Positions 33,340 to 40,782 of a DNA stretch of 59,382 nucleotides are shown one piece after another (position 1 is the first letter of the stretch; each line of letters starts with the position of its first letter). Below the pieces are notes generated by a model. That model worked only from the letters and a program-made list of their open reading frames with translations, had not been told where the DNA came from and made no database searches. The DNA is from Planctomycetota bacterium (GTDB taxonomy: Bacteria; Planctomycetota; JACQVV01; JASMLP01), in contig JASMLP010000212.1 in NCBI GenBank assembly GCA_030748635.1, positions 1-59,382 of the forward strand, written 5' to 3'. A program made the position numbers and the translations under genes.

Positions 33340-34182
33340 ATGAAATCGAAATCTCCTACGATTATCGTTTTGCCGTCGGTTCTGAATACACTCATGGTTT
33401 TGATCGCCATTGTGATTTCAGCCTATAGCCTCAAGAAGGCTCACAGCGCGGATAAAATGGCCAGAAAGCATGCTGAAAGCGATCAAAGAGATATGAATAT
33501 GCTTCGCCTGGGGTCGATTATTGAAAATTCGATCGACCGGCAATTCAAAAATGATTTCGAGAAAGCGGTCTATCTCAGGAACAAGATTTATCAACAAGTT
33601 CCCCTGAAAACGACACCCAACGGTTTCCCTTTCATGAAATTCATCGATTCCTATCTCGAATCACTACGAGACGATTCGGTGGGACACATATGCGGCGGTC
33701 TGGCTAAGACTTACGCGCTTGCGCTGGAATCTCAGGGTATACCGGCTCGCTATGTGGCCTACTTCACAAGCGACCAGCACCCATACGATTCTCACGCCAC
33801 CATCGAGTTCTGGTACGACGGAAAGTGGTACGCTTCGGACCCGACTTTCAACGTGATGTACAAGAGTGAGGGGCGGTTTCTTTCCTATGAGGAACTCTAT
33901 CCGCTGGTACATGGAGGTGGACCCTATACCGCTGTCACGAATGGATTTCCGATCTTTCCCGAAAGAGCTCTGGAAAAATATCCCTTAACCCCGGAAGCGC
34001 TGATGAAATTCCTGTCAGTGCATCCATCTGTCGTCTGGTCGCAAGGAAAAAAGCTTTCTTACCCGAAGGCTCTGTTCCCCGACTCCTGGGATGGGGCCAT
34101 CACTTATGAAGATGGCAAGAGGAGGGATGTTCGGGAATTCAGCGGTCTATACAAGTATCTGAACAAGGGTCCTTTACGATAA
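33340..34182 (+). CDS. Membrane-anchored transglutaminase-like protein
   Basis: Residues 1-45 hold one membrane segment (IIVLPSVLNTLMVLIAIVIS). The 280-residue protein then carries a transglutaminase-like papain fold. Cys is in VGHICGGLAKTYALALES, followed by GIPARYVAYF, the His in HATIEFWYDGKWY and the Asp in SDPTFN, so the Cys-His-Asp triad is complete. It would cleave or cross-link proteins or peptides outside the inner membrane. The start at ATG 33340, after GGGGA, replaces a GTG 45 bases upstream. The region is somewhat AT-richer than its surroundings, and no partner gene is apparent. Confidence 0.82.
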   Translation: MKSKSPTIIVLPSVLNTLMVLIAIVISAYSLKKAHSADKMARKHAESDQRDMNMLRLGSIIENSIDRQFKNDFEKAVYLRNKIYQQVPLKTTPNGFPFMKFIDSYLESLRDDSVGHICGGLAKTYALALESQGIPARYVAYFTSDQHPYDSHATIEFWYDGKWYASDPTFNVMYKSEGRFLSYEELYPLVHGGGPYTAVTNGFPIFPERALEKYPLTPEALMKFLSVHPSVVWSQGKKLSYPKALFPDSWDGAITYEDGKRRDVREFSGLYKYLNKGPLR

Positions 34183-34421
34183 TCGGGCGGCGAGGTGTTC
34201 GGATTCTTTCCTGATTCGGGGGTCGGCCGCACCCGGATCGATAATTCGTCAGAAAAGGATCGGTTTTGGGTGGGGTGTATGGATATCGACCGAACTTTTG
34301 TGGGAACTTTTTTGCCGCATTTGCGGGAGGAGTGATATTTTCGTACTCGGACTTACGAAGGGTCCGAGGCGACCAGAGAGAAACTCCCAATTCTATATTC
34401 GCGTAAGGTAGGTTTGAAAGC

Positions 34422-34829
34422 ATGCCGAAAAAGAGTGTTCGACCCTCCAGAAGAAAGTCTCGGAAAACCGCGGGTTCCGGAAGTCGATCCGCCGCGGAGT
34501 ATCCGATCGTCACCACGGATCACCTGCCTGGGTTCGATACGTTGGAGTCGCTCGGCCTCGTTCAGGGGTCCTCGGTGAGGGTTATCCACCTGGGAAAGGA
34601 GTTTCTTACCGGACTGAAGGCGGTGGCGGGGGGAAGTATCTCCGAATACCAGGAACTGCTCGGAAAGAGTCGTGAAATTGCGGTCGGCCGTTGCCGAGCC
34701 GCGGCTCGAAAGCGCCGAGCTCACGCGGTGGTCGGATTTCGTACCAGCACCCATCATGTGTCTCCGGGAGTTTGTGAAGTCGTCGCGTACGGAACTGCGG
34801 TCAAGCTCAAGCGGCGGGAATCCTCGTGA
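34422..34829 (+). CDS. YbjQ/UPF0145 family protein
   Basis: A 135-residue protein whose residues 28 to about 128 match the YbjQ (UPF0145, once called heavy-metal-binding) family: YPIVTTDHLPGFDTLESLG, LVQGSSVRVI, and RAHAVVGFRTSTHHVSPGVCEVVAYGTAV. The family forms a pentamer-like beta ring of unknown function. The first 27 residues are a basic, disordered tail not seen in the usual members. A small Mrr_N gene follows at 34876, 47 bases later, suggesting an operon. Confidence 0.85.
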   Translation: MPKKSVRPSRRKSRKTAGSGSRSAAEYPIVTTDHLPGFDTLESLGLVQGSSVRVIHLGKEFLTGLKAVAGGSISEYQELLGKSREIAVGRCRAAARKRRAHAVVGFRTSTHHVSPGVCEVVAYGTAVKLKRRESS

Positions 34830-34875
34830 TCTATTCTTGGATCCTTGTCCCAGCGGATCTTCCGGGATAGGAAGC

Positions 34876-35277
34876 GTGCCGATCCCCGACTATCAGACCG
34901 TGATGTGGCCTCTTCTCGAGTTTGCGGGTGACCGTAGAGAGCACTCGGTTCGAGAGGCGATCGAGTTCTTGGAGAGGCATTTCGAACTGAACGAGAAGGA
35001 GCGCGATCAGAGGATTCCCAGCGGACCGCAGGGCCTTTTCAAGAATCGAGTGGGGTGGGCCCGCACCTACCTGGTGAAGGCTGGTCTGCTCGCTTCGACC
35101 CGACGAGGGCATTTTCGAATTGCCGATCGGGGAGTCGAGGTTCTGGCGGAGGGGCCGAGTCGGTTGGATGTTAAATATTTGAAGCGATTCGATGAGTTCC
35201 GGGAGTTTCGTCTTTTGCGTCGCAAGCAACCAGACGATCAGGAGTCAGATCCTCCTGAGAAGGATCGTGACCGTTGA
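34876..35277 (+). CDS. Stand-alone Mrr N-terminal winged-helix protein
   Basis: A 133-residue protein that is essentially the N-terminal DNA-binding domain of the Mrr restriction family: VPIPDYQTVMWPLLEF, FELNEKERDQRIPSGPQGLF, KNRVGWARTYLVKAGLL, then RGHFRIADRGVEVLAEGP. The nuclease domain normally following this is absent, so it is more likely a DNA-binding regulator than a restriction enzyme. The GTG start (34876) follows AGGA by 4 bases and begins exactly at the domain edge. The upstream open frame (from 34672) is overlap with ybjQ. C-terminal tail is polar. Confidence 0.78.
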   Translation: MPIPDYQTVMWPLLEFAGDRREHSVREAIEFLERHFELNEKERDQRIPSGPQGLFKNRVGWARTYLVKAGLLASTRRGHFRIADRGVEVLAEGPSRLDVKYLKRFDEFREFRLLRRKQPDDQESDPPEKDRDR

Positions 35278-35563
35278 AAATGTCCGAGACCGATCGATCT
35301 GGAAAATCCGGTTCTGGCCGTTTGGATGGGTGAAATTTTCGTGGGGTTCTGACGGGAAGGTTGCGCGTATTGGGGCGGTTTCGAGTTGTTTCGGTCCGGC
35401 CCTCAGCCTCTGGGTTTAGGTGTCGCCCTGGGTTCGAGTCGCGGGTCATCGACTTCCAACCGGATGTCTCATTTTCCTTCTCGAATGGTATATTGACGGT
35501 TTTCGAGGGTTGAGCGGAACGATTCGGGTTGACCATGGGCGACAAGAACTGGTTCAGGGAAAG

Positions 35564-36076
35564 ATGAAAAAACAAGTCGGGTGGATAGGGGCCGGTCTCG
35601 TGGGCGCAGTTCTTCTGGCTCCCCTGGTAGCGCCTTCTTACACCCCCTGGAGTGGAGTGGATAAGTTCACTTCCTACATCAACATCAAGACGGGTAAATC
35701 GCGCTTTGTTCGCAGCTTGTGGTTCATTCAAACCTCGGAGAAGATCGACGATACGCCGGTATCCATCGCCCTGGATGGGGAGCGCGTGGATGTGGCCGAT
35801 ATCGAAGAGTGGCATCCGGTGAGCACCTATTCACCCGGTGGGGACGATCCCCCTCGACACCGTTTCCACAGCGCGTTTTATCAGGCCAGTCAGATTCTCT
35901 TGATCCAGCGACTGCGCAATCTGAACCCGGCAGGCAAACTCGCCATCGCACGAGGTCTACTCGAGACCTGGCAGAAGACGGGTGGGGATGAAGGAGGTCG
36001 GATCTACATCGAAAGCTTGCTGGAGTCGGATCGACCGGAGCGTTCGAAGGAAGGTGGACAATCGCAATCCCGATAG
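35564..36076 (+). CDS. Membrane or secreted protein of unknown function, 170 aa
   Basis: The start MKKQVGWIGAGLVGAVLLAP is a signal peptide or single membrane anchor. The rest, YTPWSGVDKFTSYINIKTGK, an acidic middle (LDGERVDVADIEEWHPV) and a helical C-terminal half (FYQASQILLIQRLRN), shows no family I know. ATG 35564 is preferred to the far upstream start because it begins the hydrophobic segment. It lies in the intergenic space after the Mrr_N gene, and the SAM methyltransferase gene follows after 143 bases. Confidence 0.7.
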   Translation: MKKQVGWIGAGLVGAVLLAPLVAPSYTPWSGVDKFTSYINIKTGKSRFVRSLWFIQTSEKIDDTPVSIALDGERVDVADIEEWHPVSTYSPGGDDPPRHRFHSAFYQASQILLIQRLRNLNPAGKLAIARGLLETWQKTGGDEGGRIYIESLLESDRPERSKEGGQSQSR

Positions 36077-36219
36077 GTTGAATTTCGGCGATTGGGCCGT
36101 TGTATTCAGGCGGTTCGTTAGATTGGGAGTACTAGGTCGGGAGTCGAAAGAACGAACCACTTTCTGGACGAACTTTGCTCGGTTTTATCTGAAACGGTGG
36201 GCAGAATTGGAGATCTTCT

Positions 36220-37074
36220 ATGAAAGAATCGGATATCAAGAACTTCTGGAACCGACATCCCTGTGGAGAGGAAAAGGTGGGAGGACTTGAAAAGTGGCGT
36301 GACGATTACGAGCAGTTTTTTACAGAATATGATGCATTCCGCTATCGAACAGAATCCCATATCTTGCGATGCCTGGATCGTATCGACTGGAATGGCAAAT
36401 CGACTCTAGAGATCGGCCTTGGACAGGGAGCCGATTCGGAACAACTGATACGGCGGGGCGCAAATTGGTCCGGACTCGATCTCACGCCGGAGTCGATTTT
36501 GAGAGTGAAGACGCGTTTTTCCTTGCGTCAACTTCCTTATCGATCCATCGAGCAAGGGAGCGTGTTGAAAATTCCTTATGAGGCCGATCGATTCGATGTC
36601 GTATTCAGTCACGGGGTTTTGCATCATGTTCCCGATATTGAACGAGCCCAGGAAGAAATCTCTCGGGTTTTGAAACCCGGCGGTGAATTGATCGTGATGC
36701 TCTACGCGCGTTGGTCGCTCAATTACCTCTTATCCATAGGGTTGGTGCGTCGACTGGGTTTGCTTGGCTTGTATTGCGCGGGTATGCGTCCGGGCGGAAT
36801 ATTTGGCCAACACCTTTCCAATGCGCGTTCTGTGGGGCTTGGGCACTATTTGCGCATGGAGAATTTTATTCACAAGAATACCGACGGCCCCTGGAATCCT
36901 TACTCCAAGGTTTACGATTTGAAAACGGTTCGAAAAGACTTTCCGAAATTTCGAGTGGTCCACTCCTATAAACAGTTCATGCACGCTCCCCTGCTTCCTG
37001 TGCGATGGTTGCCGTTGCAGCGACTGTTCGGCTGGCATCTCTGGGTTCATATGCGGCCTGAATCCGAAGGATAA
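36220..37074 (+). CDS. Class I SAM-dependent methyltransferase
   Basis: A 284-residue enzyme. Motif I is STLEIGLGQGADSEQL, the acid after strand 2 is in SGLDLTPESIL, followed by DVVFSHGVLHHVPD and the post-motif EISRVLKPGGELIVMLYAR. The first 40 residues (FWNRHPCGEEKVGG) resemble the family of methyltransferases found with polysaccharide and other surface genes. The C-terminal region is basic and aromatic. An FkbM-type methyltransferase follows 215 bases later, so both may modify glycans or lipids. Confidence 0.85.
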   Translation: MKESDIKNFWNRHPCGEEKVGGLEKWRDDYEQFFTEYDAFRYRTESHILRCLDRIDWNGKSTLEIGLGQGADSEQLIRRGANWSGLDLTPESILRVKTRFSLRQLPYRSIEQGSVLKIPYEADRFDVVFSHGVLHHVPDIERAQEEISRVLKPGGELIVMLYARWSLNYLLSIGLVRRLGLLGLYCAGMRPGGIFGQHLSNARSVGLGHYLRMENFIHKNTDGPWNPYSKVYDLKTVRKDFPKFRVVHSYKQFMHAPLLPVRWLPLQRLFGWHLWVHMRPESEG

Positions 37075-37289
37075 GCGAGATGGAGGGGTTCCTCTTGCGG
37101 GTTGATCCTGTGAATGGGATGTTCGTGTGATCAAGCAGGCTGAAAATTTGCAGGGTATAGATCCCGGCAATGTGGCAAGAAGTCTAAATTGGACTGTTTT
37201 GAGAGATGCTAATGGCTTGAGCCATACGGAATATAGAGAACAAAAAATGGTGAGGACCTTGGGCTTGGTCTTCTAAAGATGAAAAAACA

Positions 37290-37883
37290 ATGAACATATT
37301 TTTGGATTGTGGCACGCACTACTTCGAAGGGCTTCTTCGGCTTGTGCGCAAATATCAAATGGATGAGATGTGGAAAATGTTCACCTTTGAGGGGAGTCCG
37401 GATATTTTCGCATCCAAGCTGTTCGTGGACGCCTTGAAGGTGTTGTCGACCCAGTACAATATTGTGGCGGAAAACAAATGTGTAGGAGGGGTAGACGAAG
37501 AGGTTGAGTTTGTCTCTCCGAAAAGCCAACTGATCGGGCTGCGGGGGAGTGTTGGGAATTATTTTGATATACCGCCAGAAGACTGTTTATCACGAAATGT
37601 GCAGCAATTTTCTCTCGCGACATTCATAAAAAGAAATTTTTCCAAGAAAGACTTCATCGTTTGCAAACTTGATATCGAGGGGAGTGAATTCAGGACAGTA
37701 GAAGAGCTGTTTGAAACGGGCGCGATGAGTTACATCAACGATATTTATGTTGAATGGCATGTCGAGAATCGTTGGGGGCATCAATGGCCGACACCCTGGA
37801 GCACCGAAAAAATAGAGTCTGCAATAAAAACTAAAAAGCGATTGGAAGAATGTCGTTCAGTCCGCTATCGAGAATGGGCCTGA
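37290..37883 (+). CDS. FkbM-like methyltransferase domain protein
   Basis: A 197-residue protein with an N-terminal NIFLDCGTHYFEGL, a middle VSPKSQLIGLRGSVGN and the late KLDIEGSEFRTVEELF and DIYVEWHVENRW. The D-I-E-G-[SA]-E element is the hallmark of the FkbM family of O-methyltransferases, often active on sugars. The gene is visibly more AT-rich and differently coded than the rest of the window, suggesting a recent transfer. Start and stop are in a gap of 100+ bases on either side, and the neighbours are a methyltransferase and malate dehydrogenase. Confidence 0.72.
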   Translation: MNIFLDCGTHYFEGLLRLVRKYQMDEMWKMFTFEGSPDIFASKLFVDALKVLSTQYNIVAENKCVGGVDEEVEFVSPKSQLIGLRGSVGNYFDIPPEDCLSRNVQQFSLATFIKRNFSKKDFIVCKLDIEGSEFRTVEELFETGAMSYINDIYVEWHVENRWGHQWPTPWSTEKIESAIKTKKRLEECRSVRYREWA

Positions 37884-38022
37884 TCATTCATTATCCATCA
37901 TCGGAAATCGGCCCTAGGGGGGCCGAGAAGAACAGATCTGAGTTCTTGTCGGAGAGTAAAGGCCTCGGTATCCTCCTTTTCTGCTGTGAGCCTCAAAACC
38001 GATGGAACGTATAGGAGTCGTC

Positions 38023-39006
38023 GTGAAATCCCCCATTCGAGTTGCTGTGACCGGCGCTGCCGGAAATATTGGTTATGCCCTTCTTTTTCGTCTTGGTAGC
38101 GGTTCTTGTTTCGGTGAGGATCAACCGATCGCATTGAGTCTGCTGGAGATTCCTCCGGCGATGAAAGCGCTCGACGGGGTGGTCATGGAGTTGCTCGATG
38201 CGGCTTTCCCGCTGGTGCATTCGATCGACACGTACGATGATCCCAAGAAGGCCTTCGACGGGGTGCAGCAGGCTCTCCTGGTCGGTTCCCGCCCTCGTGG
38301 GCCGGGGATGGAGCGTGCGGACTTGATTCGGGCCAACGGCCCGATCTTCGTGGACCAAGGCCAGGCCTTGAACGCGGGAGCCGCTTCCGATGTTCGCGTT
38401 CTGGTCGTTGGTAATCCATGTAATACCAACGCGTTGATCACCATGCATTCGGCCCCCGACATTTCGGATGATCGGTTCAGCGCCATGACCCGGCTCGATG
38501 AAAATCGCGGTCGCGCTCAGCTCGCATCTCGGGCCGGTGTTACCGTGGATCGAGTCGGAGGACTCGTCGTTTGGGGCAATCACTCTCCCTCGATGGTTCC
38601 CGATTTCTATCACGCCACGATCGATGGTAAGCCGGCGGCCGAAGTGATCGGTGACGAGGCCTGGCTTCAGGGGGATTTCGTGGAGACGGTGGGAAAACGT
38701 GGGGCCGCGATTATCGCAGCTCGCGGTGCGTCTTCGGCCGCTTCTGCGGCATCGGCAGCTGTCGATCACGTACGCACCCTCTGGCGTGGCAGCGCCGAAG
38801 GGGAGATGCATTCGATGGCGGTCAAATCCAACGGCGCTTACGGGGTTCCCGAAGGGTTGATGTTTTCGGTGCCAGTGGAATGTGCCGATGGAAACTGGAC
38901 AAGGATCGAAGGGCTCGAGCACAACGAGTGGATGGCTGGCAAGTTGCAAGCGACAGCCGATGAATTGGTAAGCGAACGTGAAGCGGTTGCCGATCTGCTC
39001 GGTTGA
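38023..39006 (+). CDS. mdh: Malate dehydrogenase
   Basis: Oxidises malate to oxaloacetate with NAD+ in the TCA cycle. A 327-residue protein of the standard type 2 family: [20 protein letters not shown] (Rossmann), [14 protein letters not shown] (substrate Arg region), [23 protein letters not shown] and the catalytic His in [14 protein letters not shown] use the GTG at 38023, five bases after AGGAG, because it aligns with the usual N-terminal MK-P[10 protein letters not shown]; the ATG at 38002 has no Shine-Dalgarno. The GIY-YIG gene begins 38 bases after its stop. Confidence 0.96.
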   Translation: MKSPIRVAVTGAAGNIGYALLFRLGSGSCFGEDQPIALSLLEIPPAMKALDGVVMELLDAAFPLVHSIDTYDDPKKAFDGVQQALLVGSRPRGPGMERADLIRANGPIFVDQGQALNAGAASDVRVLVVGNPCNTNALITMHSAPDISDDRFSAMTRLDENRGRAQLASRAGVTVDRVGGLVVWGNHSPSMVPDFYHATIDGKPAAEVIGDEAWLQGDFVETVGKRGAAIIAARGASSAASAASAAVDHVRTLWRGSAEGEMHSMAVKSNGAYGVPEGLMFSVPVECADGNWTRIEGLEHNEWMAGKLQATADELVSEREAVADLLG

Positions 39007-39044
39007 CGCCCGTATCAGAAAAAGGGGGTAGACTTCTTCGCGCG

Positions 39045-39314
39045 ATGTCTGCCCCAGCCTTTACCTATATTCTCTCCTGTTCTGACGGGACTCTGTATAC
39101 CGGTTCGACCAAGGATCTGGAGCGACGAGTCGCCGCCCACAATGCCGGTCGGGGCGCTCGGTACACGATGGGCCGACGTCCGGTCACTCTGGTCTATTCC
39201 GAGGTTCTATCCAGTTGGGGAGAAGCTTTGAGGCGGGAGTACCAGATCAAGCGACTCTCTCGGAATCAGAAAGAGGCGTTGATTTCGGACCGGTTTGAAG
39301 ACCCTTCGAGCTGA
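39045..39314 (+). CDS. GIY-YIG nuclease family protein (UPF0213/YhbQ-like)
   Basis: An 89-residue protein with the GIY-YIG core: YILSCSDGTLYTGSTKDLERRVAAHNAG, then ARYTMGRRPVTLVYSEVL and REYQIKRLSRNQK. It has the Arg and Tyr of the catalytic layer. Small members of this family have unclear roles (DNA repair has been proposed). ATG 39045 begins just before the fold, replacing a start overlapping the mdh stop. It may share the mdh transcript. Confidence 0.88.
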   Translation: MSAPAFTYILSCSDGTLYTGSTKDLERRVAAHNAGRGARYTMGRRPVTLVYSEVLSSWGEALRREYQIKRLSRNQKEALISDRFEDPSS

Positions 39315-39348
39315 CTCGAGCCTGGAGGGGCGCTTCAGAGAGGGGCGG

Positions 39349-39861
39349 TCAGTCGATGTGGAAAGACGTCTGTTTTCCAGGAAAGACCCGGGCCTCGATC
39401 GTCGTGGATTTTTCGACCGGAGGGTGATTGCCACTTAAAGGAAAGGTTTGTTTCCAGCCTTCGATGCGAAAGACCTTTCCATCAGGAGTCGCTTGGACTT
39501 GACCTCGGGCTTGTATCTGCATGGATTCGAAGTGAAATCCGATGTTTTGGACTTGTTTTGGGAAACGTTCGAGGGCGAACTCTACCCACGGATCGACTTC
39601 CAAGCGCACCCAGCCGGTCTGAAGGTCCGGTTGAACGGATCGGACACCCTCCAGGTGTCCCAAGCCATCTACGATGGCCTTGGTTCACGGCAGTCATTCC
39701 ATCCCAAAGACCAGAAGGTCGATACCCAGCAGGCCTCCAGCGGCTTCCAGGGCATTCATGGAGGGAGTCGTTTGGCTGCTCGAAGTGACGCAGGAGGCCA
39801 GGAGCAGGGTGAGAAGGGGAAGTAGGAAAGGGGATTGACGAGGGTCCATGTGAATGTTCAT
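39349..39861 (-). CDS. Putative selenoprotein: lipoprotein with HMA domain, UxxU metal site
   Basis: Seen directly: a frame starting at ATG 39861 encodes a signal peptide with lipobox LLASC and then IDLLVFGME. TGA (39694-39696), CTG CCG and TGA (39685-39687) follow, and then TKAIVDGLGHLEGVRSVQ and GWVRLEVDPWVEFALER continue to the stop at 39349. Read through, the segment is a continuous HMA (heavy-metal-associated) domain: G-M-E-U-L-P-U-T-K-A-I-V-D-G-L. The two TGAs sit exactly on both Cys of the family motif GMxCxxC (residues 56 and 59 of 170). A SECIS-like stem-loop lies at 39660-39683. Inference: Sec-x-x-Sec selenoprotein copper or soft-metal carrier. Alternatives: two separate short genes (39694-39861 lipoprotein; 39349-39663, starting at TTG) or a pseudogene. 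It starts 2 bases after the barrel gene stop, hence coupled to it. Confidence 0.62.
39660..39683 (-). promoter_or_regulatory. Bacterial SECIS-like stem-loop
   Basis: On the minus strand, directly after the second TGA, arm CCAAG, a bulged G and arm CCATC pair perfectly with GATGG and CTTGG around the loop GTA. That is 10 base pairs with one bulge and a G first in the apical loop, at position 39672. The loop G is 21 bases after the first TGA and 12 after the second; bacterial SECIS elements place it roughly 16-37 bases downstream of UGA. It lies inside the coding region, as bacterial SECIS does. Confidence 0.55.
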
Positions 39862-39863
39862 GA

Positions 39864-40745
39864 TCAGAAGAAGAACTTGACGGAGAAAAGAGCGCCCCAC
39901 CGACGGTCGCCTTGAGGATCGTCCAGGTTGCCGAAAATAGGTAGCTCCAGGCTGGCTTCGAGGAGCAGGTCGGGTTTGGGGTAGATCTGGATGCCCGGGG
40001 CCAGAGAGAGGAGCAGACCGCGTTCTCCGGTGCGACTGGTGGCGTCCATTCCTGAAAACTGGTATCGGTTGAGAAGTTCGATGACACCGCGGATTTCCGC
40101 CTTTGGGTTTTCCGGGTCGAAGATGACCGGGGAGATACGCATCCAGTAGGCGAGATTCCAGTCGATTGAGGAGCCGAGACGGATCCCTTCGTGTCGGGTT
40201 CGGTGGTTGTACACGAGATGGGTTGAGAAGCGGTGGCGGTTTCGAATGACGGTAAAAGCGGCTCCGCCACCAAACTGCCAGTCTCCGGTCCCGAGTTGGA
40301 GAGCTCTTGGAATCCGTCTTCCCCCATCGCGCCGGTCGTCGTTACCCGCGGGGATCTGAAGGTGGGAGAGTAACGCGAACCGGGTTGAAGAAAGGACCCC
40401 GTCTTTCTGAAAGAGATTGAGTTTTAGGCGAATCTTGGGATCTCCCGGTCCCCGCATCACCTCGGATTCATGTTCGCCGTTGGCATCGAGGAAGGAGGCT
40501 CGGTGGTGGATCTTGTTGGTGAGGTTGAGAGAAAGCTCGAGTTTAGGAGTGAGACCGAGGGTCAACTGTTGATGCAGGTGGATCTCTTCGAGTTGTTCAC
40601 TGATCTGAATTCGAAAATATTGTTGCCAGGTCGGGGTCTCCGGTGAATTCACCCCTCCGTTCTCGGTTCGCATCTGAGCATTCACGGAGGTCCGTGATGT
40701 GAAGAGGAGAAACACACCGACCCAAACCGCGCACAGAAGGTGCAT
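39864..40745 (-). CDS. Outer-membrane beta-barrel protein (MetA-like/transporter type)
   Basis: Start MHLLCAVWVGVFLLFTSRTS with cleavage after VNA is a signal peptide; an ATG at 40814 further out would overlap the upstream gene's end. The 293-residue chain alternates as barrel strands: LEEIHLHQQLTLGLTPKLEL, RFALLSHLQIPAG, FGGGAAFTVI, LLLSLAPGIQIYPKPDLLLE. The last strand is WGALFSVKFFF, ending in the aromatic residue typical of outer-membrane barrels. It resembles the MetA/phenol-degradation outer-membrane family. The metal-lipoprotein gene starts 2 bases after its stop (TGA-TC-ATG), so the two act together, plausibly in metal efflux or uptake. Confidence 0.82.
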   Translation of the reverse strand: MHLLCAVWVGVFLLFTSRTSVNAQMRTENGGVNSPETPTWQQYFRIQISEQLEEIHLHQQLTLGLTPKLELSLNLTNKIHHRASFLDANGEHESEVMRGPGDPKIRLKLNLFQKDGVLSSTRFALLSHLQIPAGNDDRRDGGRRIPRALQLGTGDWQFGGGAAFTVIRNRHRFSTHLVYNHRTRHEGIRLGSSIDWNLAYWMRISPVIFDPENPKAEIRGVIELLNRYQFSGMDATSRTGERGLLLSLAPGIQIYPKPDLLLEASLELPIFGNLDDPQGDRRWGALFSVKFFF

Positions 40746-40782
40746 GGCGGTCCTGCTCTTGGGGCCGAGGGTGAGCGCGAAA

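Noticed and set aside
34310-34326. Inverted repeat CCGCA-TT-TGCGG near T-run before ybjQ
   Set aside because: The T-run precedes the stem on the + strand and becomes an A-run after it on the minus strand, so it is not a terminator.
35171-35815. A 214-codon minus-strand ORF across the Mrr_N end and the following gap
   Set aside because: It overlaps the conserved Mrr_N domain on the other strand, shows no family pattern, and its codon use does not resemble neighbouring genes.
37908-37925. CGGCCC/GGGCCG hairpin after the FkbM gene
   Set aside because: No T-run follows and the stem is short; it may be chance in GC-rich DNA.
39482-40327. A 281-codon alternative frame on the minus strand across the barrel and HMA region
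   Set aside because: Ser/Pro/Arg-rich without domain features, and it conflicts with both the barrel strands and the HMA domain read in the other frame.
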